64,000 nt of DNA from Rotaria macrura. Taxonomy: Eukaryota; Rotifera; Eurotatoria; Philodinida; Philodinidae. Where the stretch lies: positions 1-64,000 of the forward strand of contig OENT01000439.1 in the NCBI GenBank assembly GCA_900239685.1, in the 5' to 3' direction. A program made the position numbers and the translations under genes. Below, in pieces: positions 35,261 through 47,248 of the stretch. The number at the start of each line of letters is the position of its first letter. Position 1 is the first letter of the stretch. The notes beneath the pieces are model-generated. The model saw only the letters and a list, made by a program, of their open reading frames with translations. It ran no database searches and was not told where the DNA came from.

Positions 35261-36714
35261 AATTTTTCTTTGCGGAATCAAATTCAATGGGATTTTTCGA
35301 ACAATTTTCTTAAATAGATAGCTTTTCATTGGTATTTTGCTCCAGAAGAATCTCATAAGTTTCTTTCAGAAGGACACATTAATAGGCAAGATGTCAAAGT
35401 GTTGATATAAAAAGTGAGTGATACTAATTAAAAACAAAAATCAAAAGATTGCTCATCATAGAAAATCCCTTCTACCGTGCGGGTAGTTTTGAAAGAGATA
35501 CACTTACTTGTTATCTTCACGCGAACTGTTCTGTATCAATGAGAAGAATAAGACTGTAATATATTGAAAGTTTTTTTAATGTGAGCGTAAAGCATTACTT
35601 TGCCTTAATATACCTTCACTAAACACGTTTAGACCTTGGTGCATTCAGCCGTGAATGTAAATTTTCTCCATACAACAAACAAGCAAAAAAGATACTTTTT
35701 AGTATGCGGAGGAATAACTTTCTTTTCTCTATTCTCCTTAGTGAAAATAATCATCAAACGAATACGACTTGCCACCATGAATACTCAAGGTAATCGTTCG
35801 AATACTCGAAAAATTTTATGTGTAGTACCAATTTTCGTGTACGTGAGTGAATAGTCAAATGAGTTGTTCTTCTAAAATTTACTAGCAGACGACAGCATAA
35901 GTACTCAATATAGTAATCATTGTAGTTTTTGGCAGAAAATGCAACAAAACACCAAATGCCTTAGCAAGCATAAAAAGTAAAATAAATTTCTAAAAACAAG
36001 GAAAATGATAAAATTAAATGAAGAATAGAAAGAAAATATTCTGAGGACTAATTTATTTTATCCTCCATTTTTAACTGATGAGTCAGCTCTAGCACTTGAA
36101 TGACTGGCTAAATCTTACGAAAACTTATCAATTGTTCGCTTTTCGAGTAAGATAAAACAAATGAAAATATAAAAATCATAATTAGTTACATTACAATTTG
36201 TAAATCTTAGGTAAAATATCCTTGCAGATTAGGAAACAGTGTTTTGAATTGATAAACAAGATTGATGAAAAAAATTGAGAAATAATAATAGTTCGTACAG
36301 ATCACTGCAATTTCAAAATAATATAAGATACACGCGTCATCATAAAGACATTAAATATTTTTATTAATGCTTCATGCATTATAATAAATGAAATCCAGCC
36401 ATGAGCTCAATGTGCTTGTTTTTTCTTAATGCTGTGTAATTTTGCGTTTATTATTATCTTATGACTTGATTTCAAAAATAGCTGTGCACTAACTTGTCTT
36501 GAACAATTTTATACTGTCTGAATGACGTGTTTTTATGCGTTGCTTTTATTTCTAAAGATAGAAAGCCTATCAATGTACTCTATATAAAAAGCTGTGCAAC
36601 ATCTTGTTTTCTCAAATTTTTATATTGGTACAGTTGTTTTTCGTTGCAAATTTTTTCATGAAATAAAACGAATACACTGTAACCATGCTGAACAAAACAT
36701 GTTTACATGAGTAT
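35261..36714. other. Gene-free stretch
   Basis: No gene, RNA or clear repeat recognised. Confidence 0.4.
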
Positions 36715-36910
36715 TTTGACTCACAAAATATATGATGAATACTTGCAAAATACTCGATTTCGTAAGGCGCGTACTTGATACTCAGATCCTAGAAAGAGTA
36801 CAACTGATGAGTACTCAAACCCCATAAATACTCATCAGTTCTCGTGACATTATCTAGCGGAGGTACTTTTCAAGTACTACCGCATGAGTAACTTCACTGT
36901 GGGTACTACA
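36715..36910. repeat. AGTACTC / GAGTACT word array
   Basis: About ten copies of ACTC, GAGTACT and AAGTACT words in both orientations in 200 bp, including GATGAGTACTC and ACTCATCAGTT as a local inverted pair. A single further cluster occurs near 35780-35850. Non-coding. Confidence 0.45.
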
Positions 36911-37918
36911 TCACTTAAATTGCTTCATTTGATACGATACATTATGATCCATGTTATTGTCATAGTATGTATTGATTGATGGATTTGGTCTGCATTTTAT
37001 CGCCTCTCCTAAAGATATTATATCAGTTCTGTTGGCGATATTCTATGCAAAAGCATTTAGGTGAAAGATCGGTCCATACATGATTATTATCGATTTCTAT
37101 CCACAAATGATTAGGAATCAAAAAGTGTCACCAATTATAATCCATTGTTTTTACTTAAGTCAATTGAATCGATTTTAAGTAATCATCAATTTTAAACAGT
37201 AGATGATGATTTCTTTCGATAAAGTCGAGTCATATCGATTGTAATCCACGAAAAAAGATTAGTTTAAGGAATCGATTATACATAAAAAACGGCTAACGGT
37301 CAATTAGCATTATTGAAGCTCAGTGTTCAAAATTTGGGATTCTTTACTGCTATATTTTACTGTTGAATTCTGTATCGGTGTCCACGAAAATCTACTGATA
37401 AATACCACTTTCCATATATGTTACAATACGTCTTCAATTTTCGTTGATGTATCAATCGATCTGGTTATAATTAAACAGCAGTGATCCATATACGTAAGTT
37501 CCTTTGGAGTTTTCATTATTATTTAACAAGTTTAGAACAAAATCAGAAGATACTCGTCGACATGATGGAAAATTTTGGCGATCTTTCTGCCATTAGCGTT
37601 ACATTTAGTTGAAGTATGTTCTATATAACTCTTTAATGTAATTAGATTCATCAAATGCTGCATATCGATAAACTAATCGCTAATCTACACAGATGCTATA
37701 CCAGAAAGAAGTCAGTTTCGAAATTTTGTTGTTACATGAGTTGGATCTTGCATAGAAAGCAGAGTTCGTTGTTCTTTCATGAAAAACCACGAACATTGCT
37801 TGGATAATTTTATATAAAAATCATTACTATATGTATTCGGATTTACATTAACAAGAAAAATAAGCAATTCACACTAAAAATAGGAGAATAATGATAAACA
37901 CTACAGATAAGGGGGATG
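36911..37918. other. Gene-free stretch
   Basis: AT-rich, with scattered AATCGATT words. Nothing else. Confidence 0.4.
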
Positions 37919-38247
37919 CTTAAACTAGCCATGCACCAGTACCAGTAAAAAACCGGGGACTGAGTATCATTACAGTTCAACTCATCATCAAATAATTAGT
38001 GGTACCCTTTGTAAGTCACTATAAGGTATATAGAGTTAGGAGTGCATTAGGTATGAACGAATGCTAGTTAACTATGTGTCAGTCCCATTGAGTATCTGTT
38101 TAAGTGATCTAAGGTTCAATCAATAGTTATTAATTTTATTATTTGAATACATTACATTATCGAATCTTAATAATGAATTGAGTTATATAGATACCCCATC
38201 GGACTGGGTACTCAGTTAACTGGCAGTGATGCATACCTAGTTTAAAC
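37919..38247. mobile_element. MITE-like inverted-repeat element
   Basis: The left end CTTAAACTAGCCATGCACC and the reverse complement of the right end (GTTTAAACTAGGTATGCATC) agree over most of 28 bp, continuing through a shared CCAGT. Length about 330 bp, no coding content. Target duplication not resolved. Confidence 0.5.
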
Positions 38248-39632
38248 AGTTATCGAATCAAATCTATGCACATTTTGTTTTATATCCTCGAAAACCTAAT
38301 CAAGTTCCCAAAAATTTGGTTCTTTAAAGGAGAATTGTTATCTATAAAAATCTTTATCGAATTTAGAGATTTTAAGTCAAAAATGAGTGAAAAATTTAAA
38401 AATATACAGTATAATACTTGACTAAAAAAGTAGATTAGGATCACTTTGCAGATCCCTATGTGGACTTCAATGATATGAATTCATTGAAGACTACAAACAT
38501 CGCAGTAGAATGGACAAAATGTATTTGTACAATGATGATGAAAATTAAATGATGTTTCCAATGATTCACTACCTCGGATGTAAAATGCATTAGAGCCTTT
38601 CTTGAAGATGCTCGTTTCGTTTTGATAGAAAAATTTATCAACAATATTTGGCATTCAGAACTCATTACAACTTTACCCATTTATCTTATCTCCTTGTATT
38701 CGAAAACTTTCAGAAAATAGGTTTTCATTTATTCTAATACTAATTAACGCTTGTGAAAAGCTTCTTATTAAAAGAAAATATGATTGGATGTACTGAAATA
38801 TTATGTTAGATCATACTACTGGAAATTTAATTATGGACGATACAGATTTCCCATCTGAAGATATTGTAAGTTGATTTGTAACGAATTATATAGTCACTGC
38901 ATGACGCATTAAAACACTTTACTCATCTACTAGCATATAAAAAATTCAAAAAAATTCAATTTTATCTTGCGTTATTATGAAATTCATGAAGAATTCAAGC
39001 TAAAGTAAGTGAAGTCCTTATTTTTTCAAATGCTGGCCATTATCATTGTCTTGGCGCTGTGCAAAATTCCATGATATGATCCATATCTGCACGAGACGGA
39101 GCAATACACTTCATTTTATCAAAAATCCATGAATCAATTTTCATCCAATTCTAAATATGATCAGCAACTACTTAAAACTCGATTATTGATTACTACTTTT
39201 ACATATAGATGAGAAAAATTGGCATAGTAGTAATTCAACGGCAAATATTTCTGGTACCAAAATGTGTTTATTTCATATGAGCAAAGTCATAATTCATTGG
39301 GTTGAAACATTTGCAGAAATAACTAGGTGATGGTAAAGTCTTCAGTTATGTTCCAATGTCTCACTCTTCTCTTTGGCAGAACAAAGTGAATAACTGCTGA
39401 GAAGAATTTCACATCCATTCCCAATAAACCATAGAAAACGTCACTTGAAAAACTCATTAGATATTTTAACTAATATGTATTAAGTGAATGGTGAACAATC
39501 GTTAATATTGCCACATTCAAGTATATCAAAGTGTGAAGAAGATCTATAAAGCAAACATAATTGAATTTTCTTTTTAATTGTTACTTCTACGAAACAAGAT
39601 CAAGTCTTTCATCCATTTAATAGCTTATCTTG
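38248..39632. other. Gene-free stretch
   Basis: Only shadow-like frames. 3' flank of the multi-pass membrane protein at the right end. Confidence 0.4.
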
Positions 39633-40586
39633 TTAAATGTATGTATTGGTCATGTTTGCATCAAGACTTCGTGCATCGTTGTTTGAAGAATCTAAACTAA
39701 GATTCATTGAATTTTTATCTACGACCGTGGCTATCTTGATATCAGATTTAATATGATGTTGAGCAGCAATATATTGATTTCTCATTATACGCATTGCATC
39801 TCGAAAGATATGTTTAATGCGTTGAGCTTTAAAATGAAACGGAAAAAATTGTAGAATAATAATTGTATTGCACAGGAAAGTTGATACGATTTCAGCAATA
39901 AGTGATATAATTTCATAGACATGATCCTTACTATTAAAGTAGAACCATTCAGTTGCCAATGCTACTGTCACCGTTGTCACAAATAAATACAAGGCAGATT
40001 TAATCCAAATCCCTTGAAAACGATGATAAGAATCTGAGAAGAAATCGAATAGAAGAAAAAAAGCAATGGTATTTCTTGTCAGTGATGTGTATTTTATCTT
40101 CAAATAGATCGGTATGTATATGGTAAGAATAACTTCCAATCGAGATATAAAATGAAATAAATGTTTATTTTCTACGACGATATGCGATTCGAAATTGTTC
40201 AAAATTCGACAATAGAAAAGACCAACGGTAAAATATGTTTGAATGATGAGGAACGATAGATAAACAATAACTTTGAATGTATCACCTTTCTGAATATAGA
40301 AAATTAAATATCCAAGATTGGCTGCTTCCATGATTGTCCATAATAAGCTATGATAGACCACTAGTAATTGCCGAGATCGTATTGGTGCACAGTATTGAAG
40401 ATAACTGAAGACGATAACAATCGTTGACAGAAGTCCTTGGTAGGTGCGTGATTCTGGATGGTAGACATAGTGATACCAAGCATCGAATGCATAACAACAC
40501 GATGATATGAATGGAAGGATGATCATAGAATAGAGAAAGAAACGATCTCGGGAATCGTCCGGATTATGCAAATCACAACATGCCAT
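39633..40586 (-). CDS. Multi-pass membrane protein, unknown family
   Basis: An intronless 317-residue frame. About seven or eight hydrophobic helices lie between residues 17 and 255, spaced by short loops. The final ~60 residues are hydrophilic, Ser/Asn/Asp-rich and likely cytosolic. N-terminus MACCDLHNPDDSRD has a Cys pair that could be lipidated. Low-complexity shadowing does not explain it: the frame is long, and hydrophobic and charged residues alternate in helix-length blocks. I recognise no family signature (no GPCR DRY or NPxxY, no transporter motif). The ATG follows TTCTTCTTTTGAG by 11 nt. Possibly lineage-specific. Confidence 0.65.
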   Translation of the reverse strand: MACCDLHNPDDSRDRFFLYSMIILPFISSCCYAFDAWYHYVYHPESRTYQGLLSTIVIVFSYLQYCAPIRSRQLLVVYHSLLWTIMEAANLGYLIFYIQKGDTFKVIVYLSFLIIQTYFTVGLFYCRILNNFESHIVVENKHLFHFISRLEVILTIYIPIYLKIKYTSLTRNTIAFFLLFDFFSDSYHRFQGIWIKSALYLFVTTVTVALATEWFYFNSKDHVYEIISLIAEIVSTFLCNTIIILQFFPFHFKAQRIKHIFRDAMRIMRNQYIAAQHHIKSDIKIATVVDKNSMNLSLDSSNNDARSLDANMTNTYI

Positions 40587-42551
40587 ATCTCAATGCGCTC
40601 AAAAGAAGAATTAAATAAAATGGACGATACTCGTAACGTTCGTGACAAAAAAATCGAACTTGTCAACAGAAAATCATCTTGTATTGACGTACAAAATGAG
40701 AATACTGTTGTCATTGTTGTTTTCTCTGGTTTCATGTTTCCTATCGACTACCACCCCCATCGTTATCGACACTTCAACAGACCATTGTGATAGAACAATA
40801 TATCGAAGGTGAGCTGAGAACATGTTTGAGAAAAGAATGGTATGTCAAGAATATTTAACTTAGCCTATAATCCCAAATAGATTTTGAAATTTTCTATAAA
40901 TATTTAAAGTGGCAGGATGTGGGTGTATTGGTCTCTGTTAAACGATAGTTCACACCCACACAGATGCCTCACACCCGTATAATATTTGTATTATTTGTGA
41001 ATATAATTCTGAGTTGTATTTGGATATACCAGGTGTAATTGATGAAAAAACAATCGTGTAGCAGTTGAAGTACAGATGGAAATGATCGTCGTCAAGCGTT
41101 CACTGATTATTTTTTTAAATTCATTGGAAGAGTTTTTTTATGACACACGTCATATATTTCTTGTTATTATTATTAATGGTTCTTAAAAGTTCAAATGTTA
41201 TGTTTTTTGTCTTGTTATTGTTTACTACATGTTTTTTACCGTATTAATCTGCGTCATTTTTTGTTACGATTCTTTCTTTTTGACTTATTTCAGTGCATAT
41301 TTCGTAGATTTATTATTCTTAAGAATGCGTATATATTAACTGTTATGATTTTTTTTGTTTTCTATTATAATAAATTATTCTTACAACTATTGTTTATTTT
41401 TAAATAGTTTGTTTCTGTTTCAAACATATTACAAAGACTTTTCATACTTCAAGCCGTTAAATATAGGATACTCCTTGTTCACGTCGTATGTAAGATTATT
41501 CATTGATAGGATTAATTAAGCTGTATCATTATTTTAAGCGTAACAATAAATTTTAAAATATTTCTATGTAAATTACACGTATACGATACAGACATCTCTA
41601 AGTGCATCGAACACTATTTTTATACGGATGACCTACATCAAAGAGGTGTATCTTCCATTTTCATTATTGATTTAAGATTTGCTTGCTATGAATGAGCATC
41701 GACTTAAAATGAAATTAATATTGCTTAATTTTAGTCTGATTGGGGCCTAATAGAGCAGGAGCGGATAAAAAGTCATTCGTTGATTTATTTTGAATTACTC
41801 TGTTTTAATGATGGAAGAAGGCTACTGTGAGCGATATTTGTTTTAATGCGCAGGCATAAATGTGGAGGAGAGAAAAATTTTTATTCGCTAATAGCTGTCA
41901 GTCAATGAGAGGAGGATAATGGTAAACTGTTCGTTTATTTTATTTTGCTCAATTTTAAGAAAATGTCTTAAATTTATTGTTCCTTGTAAAGAATTCTATT
42001 TCTGATTTCTGCCTTGCAGGGTTTCAAGACTAATAATAAAAATTTTTTTCCGATAAATTTCTTATACGTTTATTAGTTATTGATTTTTGAAAAATTCATT
42101 ATTTAGAAACACAAATTAATTTAAATGAGTTTTTAAAGTACAACATAAACATGTAAAGGACCAGTGTACAACGATTCTGCACTTCATGAGTCATAGCCTT
42201 TTAGTCAACATGCTTCTTTTTTACTATTGCCTCAACACCTATACTGCGCATGAACACTTCCTTTTCTTTTCACTACACCTACACACCCTGACAATGATCT
42301 GAGGAACATTTCGGTGTAAAAATAAGTGAGCTTGTACCTTTGGTAAATCAAGCGTTTTGATTATACTGTACACAGCTTTTTCCTAGCATATTTCTTATTT
42401 TTCGTTAATTTCTTTTTCGACTTTCGCCAGAAGAAAAAGTCATAGAATAAAATATTTCACTTCATTAGGTAGCCCATCTAACGGAGTATATTTGCCTCCA
42501 TGTTAATTTTTAAAAACCTCACTGTCCATTTTCGGCTTAACATACGCCGGG
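40587..42551. other. Mostly repeat-like, no gene
   Basis: Ends resembling a hAT terminus, CAGGATGTGGGTGTA at 40913 and (reverse-complemented) CAGGGTGTGTAGGTGTA ending at 42290, suggest an old 1.4-kb non-autonomous element with ACACCC words. The flanking 8-mers do not match. The interior is AT-rich without coding potential. Confidence 0.35.
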
Positions 42552-43746
42552 ATGCACACCAGAGATGTGACTTAAGTCGATTTCTAACCGAACCGATTTC
42601 GGTGCGGTTAAAAATTTTTGAAAACTAAATCGGTTCGGTTCGGTTCGAAGCTTCTTTAACCGTTTTATCACATTTTCCCGTTTTGCGCTGTTTAAAAGAT
42701 AACAATGATTAAAAAAAAGTAAAAACAGATGGCGCACTCAATATAAGAGTATATTTATTATTCGTCAATTGGACCTATAAATTTTCGAATTACACACCGT
42801 ATAACTATTAAAGCAAAACAATGAGACCTCGTATACACTATAGAAATAATACAGTATTAATTTTATGCGTGTCTTCCCTTGAAAGTTAATGCATCAATCA
42901 GAATCCAGGACTAGGGGTTGCACTCTAACTTTAAAAACTTTAAGTATAGTGTTAAAGTTAAACTGTTTTTACTTTAGCTTTAAAGGTTAAAGTTAAAGTG
43001 ATTTACTTTAACTTTTTTTAAAAGTTAAAGTGAATTTTCTTTTTTATACTTATCACTAGCCGGACTGATTAATTGATGCTCGCTAGGCTCGCTGAAACCT
43101 ATGAGACGTAACAGAAGGAAAAAATAAACTAGTTTTACTCAACTTTAAACCACTTTAAACTTTAAGATCAACGTATAAAGTTATTTAAAGTCGTTTTAAA
43201 TTGTTTTATTTTTCATTTTTTTTTCGTCTTATAGGTTGGGTAGGGTCTAGCGAGTATCAATCAACCAGTCCGGGTAGTGGTAATTACGCAAAAGAAAATT
43301 CACTTTAACATTAAAAATAAAGTTGAAGTAAACCATTTTAACTTTACTTTAAAGTTGAAGTTGAAGTGCCACCCCTATCCAGGACTTCGAGATAAAGTGT
43401 TGCTTTACAGTGTTCAATAATGGATGAGTCGCCAATAGAAAAGAAAGATATTTTAATTGGTGTCTCCAATTAGATTCTCATCGGTGCATTAACTTGAATT
43501 ATGTCTTGAAAAGCGTGTTAACTTTTCAGCAAATCTCTTTTTTAAAAGTGTAATATTTTTTTACTAAAGCTGGACAACTATATTTATCTATAGTGTACAT
43601 CGATTATCAGTTTTTAAGACAAACTTCCTAATAACATCTTAAGTTCCTTAAAGAAATTTGAAAATTATACAAACTTTTCGGTTGGGATCGGTTCGGCTCG
43701 GTTCGGTTTAAAAGAATCCTTAACCGATCGCATTTCTGATGCACAC
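42552..43746. mobile_element. hAT-type non-autonomous element with 8-bp target duplication
   Basis: The element proper is 42560-43738. Termini are CAGAGATG on the left and CATTTCTG on the right (reverse complement CAGAAATG). It is flanked by a perfect 8-bp direct repeat ATGCACAC (42552-42559 and 43739-43746), the hAT hallmark. Subterminal regions carry CGGTTCGGTT repeats on both sides. There is no transposase frame, so it must rely on one supplied in trans. A second complete hAT-like element sits inside it. Confidence 0.85.
42904..43385. mobile_element. Second hAT-type element nested in the first, 8-bp target duplication
   Basis: The element proper is 42912-43377 (466 bp). Termini are TAGGGGTTGCACT and, reverse-complemented on the right, TAGGGGTGGCACT (12 of 13). 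It is flanked by a perfect 8-bp direct repeat TCCAGGAC (42904-42911 and 43378-43385). The arms are arrays of TTTAAAGTTAAAGT words. The centre holds a further inverted pair around AGTCCGGCTAGTG / CAGTCCGGGTAGTGG. Non-coding. Confidence 0.87.
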
Positions 43747-44015
43747 TGCATAATGGTTTTCTATTCTAGCTTCCTAAACATATGTTGAATTAGAATTAGA
43801 GGTAGTAATAGAAACTAGAGAATTATGCCTATCGATCTACTTCTTCTGAGACAATTTGATCTTTGCTTTCTTGTGGCTTTTTTTCACCAATCTATTTAAG
43901 TAGTCCTGACTAGTATCTTTTTGGATGGAAGGATTGATGATCTACTCCTATTGCGTATTACTTTCACGATCATTGTTTTGTTTGTCTGTTACTGGGTAGA
44001 TTAAACTCATTTATT

Positions 44016-44573
44016 ATGTCCTCTACTCCTCGTGTCTTATTATTCCATGGTCTTGAATCCGGTATCAATGGTCAAAAATCTCTCTATCTAGCTGAACATT
44101 TTCCGAATTCTTATAGTCCTAACCTTCAACCTTACTAATTAATTCCACTGTCACTTTGGAAAGTGATTATAGCCATCTATTATTTTAAACCGGATATTAT
44201 TTTGATGAAAGCAGTTTTGGTGGATTCATACCCATGTTTTTACTTCAAACACAAGTATGGAATGGAAACACAGTTTTTTTTGGCACCAGCAACAGGTCTT
44301 CTATTTAAGAAGAGATTGTGGCTACCCAAAAATGATTGGAAAAACATTGTTATTGTGGCCGGAAGAAACGATACGACTGTGCCATTAGACGGATTAGTGA
44401 AGTTACAACAATCATCACTAGATAACATACAATTTCTAGTGGTAGAAGACGACCATCGACTAAATAAGTCAATTATCCAACAGGATCGGCTAAGAAACTT
44501 AATCAATGACAATTTTCAGTCTATGATGACTACTAATAAGATCCACAACCATTTCGATTGTATAAAACTATAG
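44016..44573 (+). pseudogene. Decayed alpha/beta hydrolase
   Basis: From the ATG at 44016: MSSTPRVLLFHGLESGINGQ then KSLYLAEHFPNSYSPNL and a stop. After a frame change comes VIIAIYYFKPDII, then FFLAPATGLLF and finally WKNIVIVAGRNDTTVPLDG with LVVEDDHRLNKSI. The LLFHGLES oxyanion-type strand, the GRNDTTVPLDG acid-residue loop and the DDHRL histidine loop are those of a small alpha/beta hydrolase. The nucleophile elbow (GxSxG-type) that should precede FLAPAT is missing, replaced by a short unrelated segment. An early stop, a frame change and the missing catalytic serine make it a pseudogene. It begins 270 bp after the hAT element. Confidence 0.6.
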
Positions 44574-44945
44574 CTCAGCTGTATGCTTTACTTAGCTGTC
44601 TCATTTATTCGAGAACCATTTACTCTTTATAATACAATTAAAAAGTTGTGTAGAATAAGAACAAACATTATTGAAACAAACTAAAGATGAGTGTTATTTG
44701 ACCGACAATTAACACGTAAATGTTTCGAAGAATGTACTATTTTCTTTGTCATTGAAGATTTTTGAAGGGTAAGAGCGTGCGCAAGCGAGAACGTGGATGA
44801 AAAGAAGAGCAATGGACAAACAACGCGATTCTTTGTTGAAATTAGTTTGGTCAGAAACTTGATCCTACCATCATTCGCCATTTGGCAATAGGTTTATGAG
44901 ATTAAGCTCAAAGTTGCAATTGGTATCAGAGGAAATTATCAGTAA

Positions 44946-45002
44946 TTGGAAGTATATGGCCTTCTCTCAGATAAATTTGAACAAATTACCATATACTTCC
45001 AA
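44946..45002. repeat. Perfect 14-bp inverted repeat (hairpin)
   Basis: TTGGAAGTATATGG and its exact reverse complement are separated by 29 bases. It could be a miniature element or an RNA hairpin; no other context. Confidence 0.7.
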
Positions 45003-45129
45003 GATATCATCCACTCATCATTTGCTTGAATTTAAATAGTACCATTTAGTAATAGTAGTTGGTAAGTAGTCACTGCCCATCGCTTACTCTTAGGAGGTAG
45101 GTGATGAATATGGTTGGCCGTCATAATTT

Positions 45130-45853
45130 CGAAAGGAAAAATGTCGAAAGTAGAAATGCCGAAAGAAGGAGGAGGAAAAATATCGAAAGGAAAAATGTCG
45201 AAAAAACAATATTGACACGAAACATTGTCAATTGATATTTTAGAGAGTTGGAAATGCATAGTGCATGTTTTATTGCATGAAATTAAGTTGAAATGTTAAC
45301 ACAGAAAAATATTTAAAAAAATAAAAAATGTTATTATTTCACGAACTGCACGAACCTCAAGTTTTTCTTTTTCTGGAAGATGACTATGATTGCCAATAGT
45401 TTTCATCAATAGATTAGTTGAATCAGTATGCACTTTAGGTGCACAATCATTACTAGTGCATATCCAATACTTATTAGTTGTTGTTGCTGCTTTATTCAAT
45501 TTAAAAGTATATTCATCGGCAACTAGTAGAGGTTTTCCTTTATTTGAATTTATAAATGAAATAACTGGAGATTTTGCTTGAATTTCACCAGTTAAAATTA
45601 CGAAAGCATCAGCCATGACAGTACAAGTATAGTTATATAATAATTCTTTGTTCAACTCTTTTATTTTACTTTTATCAATAGTTAGTCATCCTTATCAATA
45701 GTGGCTAAACTTCTACACTAGTAAAATCATAAGGAAAAACAATGAACTAAATGTGATTAGAATTGCCGTATACTAGAGACACGATTATTTTTTTTATTTT
45801 TCACTTTCGACATTTTTCCTTTCGATATTTTTCCTTTCGACATTTTCCCAGCA
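45130..45853. mobile_element. Element with AAATGTCGAAAGG inverted ends and FLYWCH finger
   Basis: The left cluster (45130-45205) and right cluster (45804-45853) consist of repeated CGAAAGGAAAAATGTCGAAAG words. A 21-bp stretch at 45130-45150 matches 45804-45824 exactly in inverted orientation. The interior carries a FLYWCH-type zinc finger. This layout fits a DNA transposon remnant; FLYWCH fingers accompany Mutator-like transposases in several invertebrates, but no transposase core is visible here. Confidence 0.55.
45296..45655 (-). CDS. FLYWCH-type zinc-finger fragment
   Basis: A 119-residue frame. Residues about 30-98 match the FLYWCH plan: ISFINSNKGKPLLVADEYTF (the F..S..GK..L..D.Y.F strand), then NKYWICTSNDCAPKVHT with the two cysteines, then NHSHLPEKEKLE with the two histidines. 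This is a DNA- or protein-binding finger. The C-terminus beyond REIITFF is probably read-through of non-coding sequence. No transposase follows. Likely a truncated piece of a mobile element, though an expressed small FLYWCH protein cannot be excluded. Confidence 0.55.
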   Translation of the reverse strand: MNKELLYNYTCTVMADAFVILTGEIQAKSPVISFINSNKGKPLLVADEYTFKLNKAATTTNKYWICTSNDCAPKVHTDSTNLLMKTIGNHSHLPEKEKLEVRAVREIITFFIFLNIFLC

Positions 45854-45855
45854 CA

Positions 45856-47248
45856 CCATGAATATTAGCTTGCGCGTATTAAAAGGTGATAAATGAGTTA
45901 GCCGTTAATATTACCCCAGGGAGATTTTTTTCCAGAAAATTCCTATTATTATCATGGTAGGTGGAAGTACTGCTACAAATAACTGAGACGCGTATCCAAC
46001 ACTCGCTCATTTAACTTCACTACAAAAAAGAGCGTATAATAATATGAAAGAATTTATAAATACGCTTGAACTATTATTTTCTCGTTCATCTTTTCTATCG
46101 TCACTAAGGCCTTGAAATACTTACAAAGGTGATTCTTTACACAAGGTACCAATCGGAACTAAGAACTCTCTGATAATACAACTCTATATATATATATACA
46201 TTTTGTGAATGGTATGGCGAGGAGCTATATGAAATTTAGCTATTCCCTTCGTATCAAACAATGTAAAGAGCTCATGCAACCGTAAAGTATCAAGCATGGA
46301 TATATTATGTGATGAAAGCGATGAACAATCTACAATTCATAAATATTTAATGTGTACACAAAAAGGGAGAGAAAAGTTATTCAGTAGAATATGAGTTTGT
46401 CGATCGATTAAGGAAGCGAGGGCGGGTGTGAGTGTAGATCTTTTACTATCATCCACTTCAAAACCGGCTGAACCTTCACGTCACTCATTGAGAACTTTTA
46501 AATTTTAAAAATATTCAGCGGTTGGTATTTTTAGGATAGCCCATGCTAAGCTAAGGTCAAATTAACCACTATTTTATTGATTGTTAATCTAAATAATCTT
46601 CATAGTTGATTATGATTTAGAGGATTCATGGATTTGTAATCACCGAGATATTTTTGTCACAGTGTAGAAAAATGGTATTGTATAACGTTACTTTTACCGT
46701 AATGCCCAAGGAATGCTTCGGCTCATATTTTTCATGACATCATTGTTTCGAAAATTTCCTCTTTTAAGAAACTAAGACTTGCATAATTTAAGCAATCTTT
46801 CTAAGAAAAACACCCAAGTAATTAAGAAACGTCATCGTTAGAAATATATCTTTTCCAATCTCCGTTGCAAGACACGTCACAATATCATTTTGAGTACATT
46901 AACCTCAGATATCATAATCTAGATCGTTTTCGATTCGAATCAGAACACGGCTGATGATTTCCTTAAATCCAATATGAAGGTATAGATTGAAATATCAAAA
47001 ATTTGAACGAAAGTATTTCTTGTCTTCTTTCTTGTACTGCACTAATAGTGAAAATTTCGAAATACTTTATAATTGAGTAGTTCGTTTATCGATTGGCACA
47101 GTCAAGAGATCTTGCTTATAAAATTTTATTGTGATCCATGTGAATACAGTATTTTCTATGTCGAAGTCTGGAGTTATCTCTGATAAATATATAAAAACTT
47201 ATAGAAAAGAATTGAGACTATATAAATAACTGTGTAAAGTTGTTTTCT
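45856..47248. other. Gene-free stretch
   Basis: A TA microsatellite near 46185 and AT-rich DNA. 3' flank of the GTPase at the right end. Confidence 0.45.

Noticed and set aside
41195..41407. 70-codon Phe/Leu-rich frame resembling a membrane protein
   Set aside because: T-rich DNA automatically encodes Phe and Leu; no charged loops or start context.
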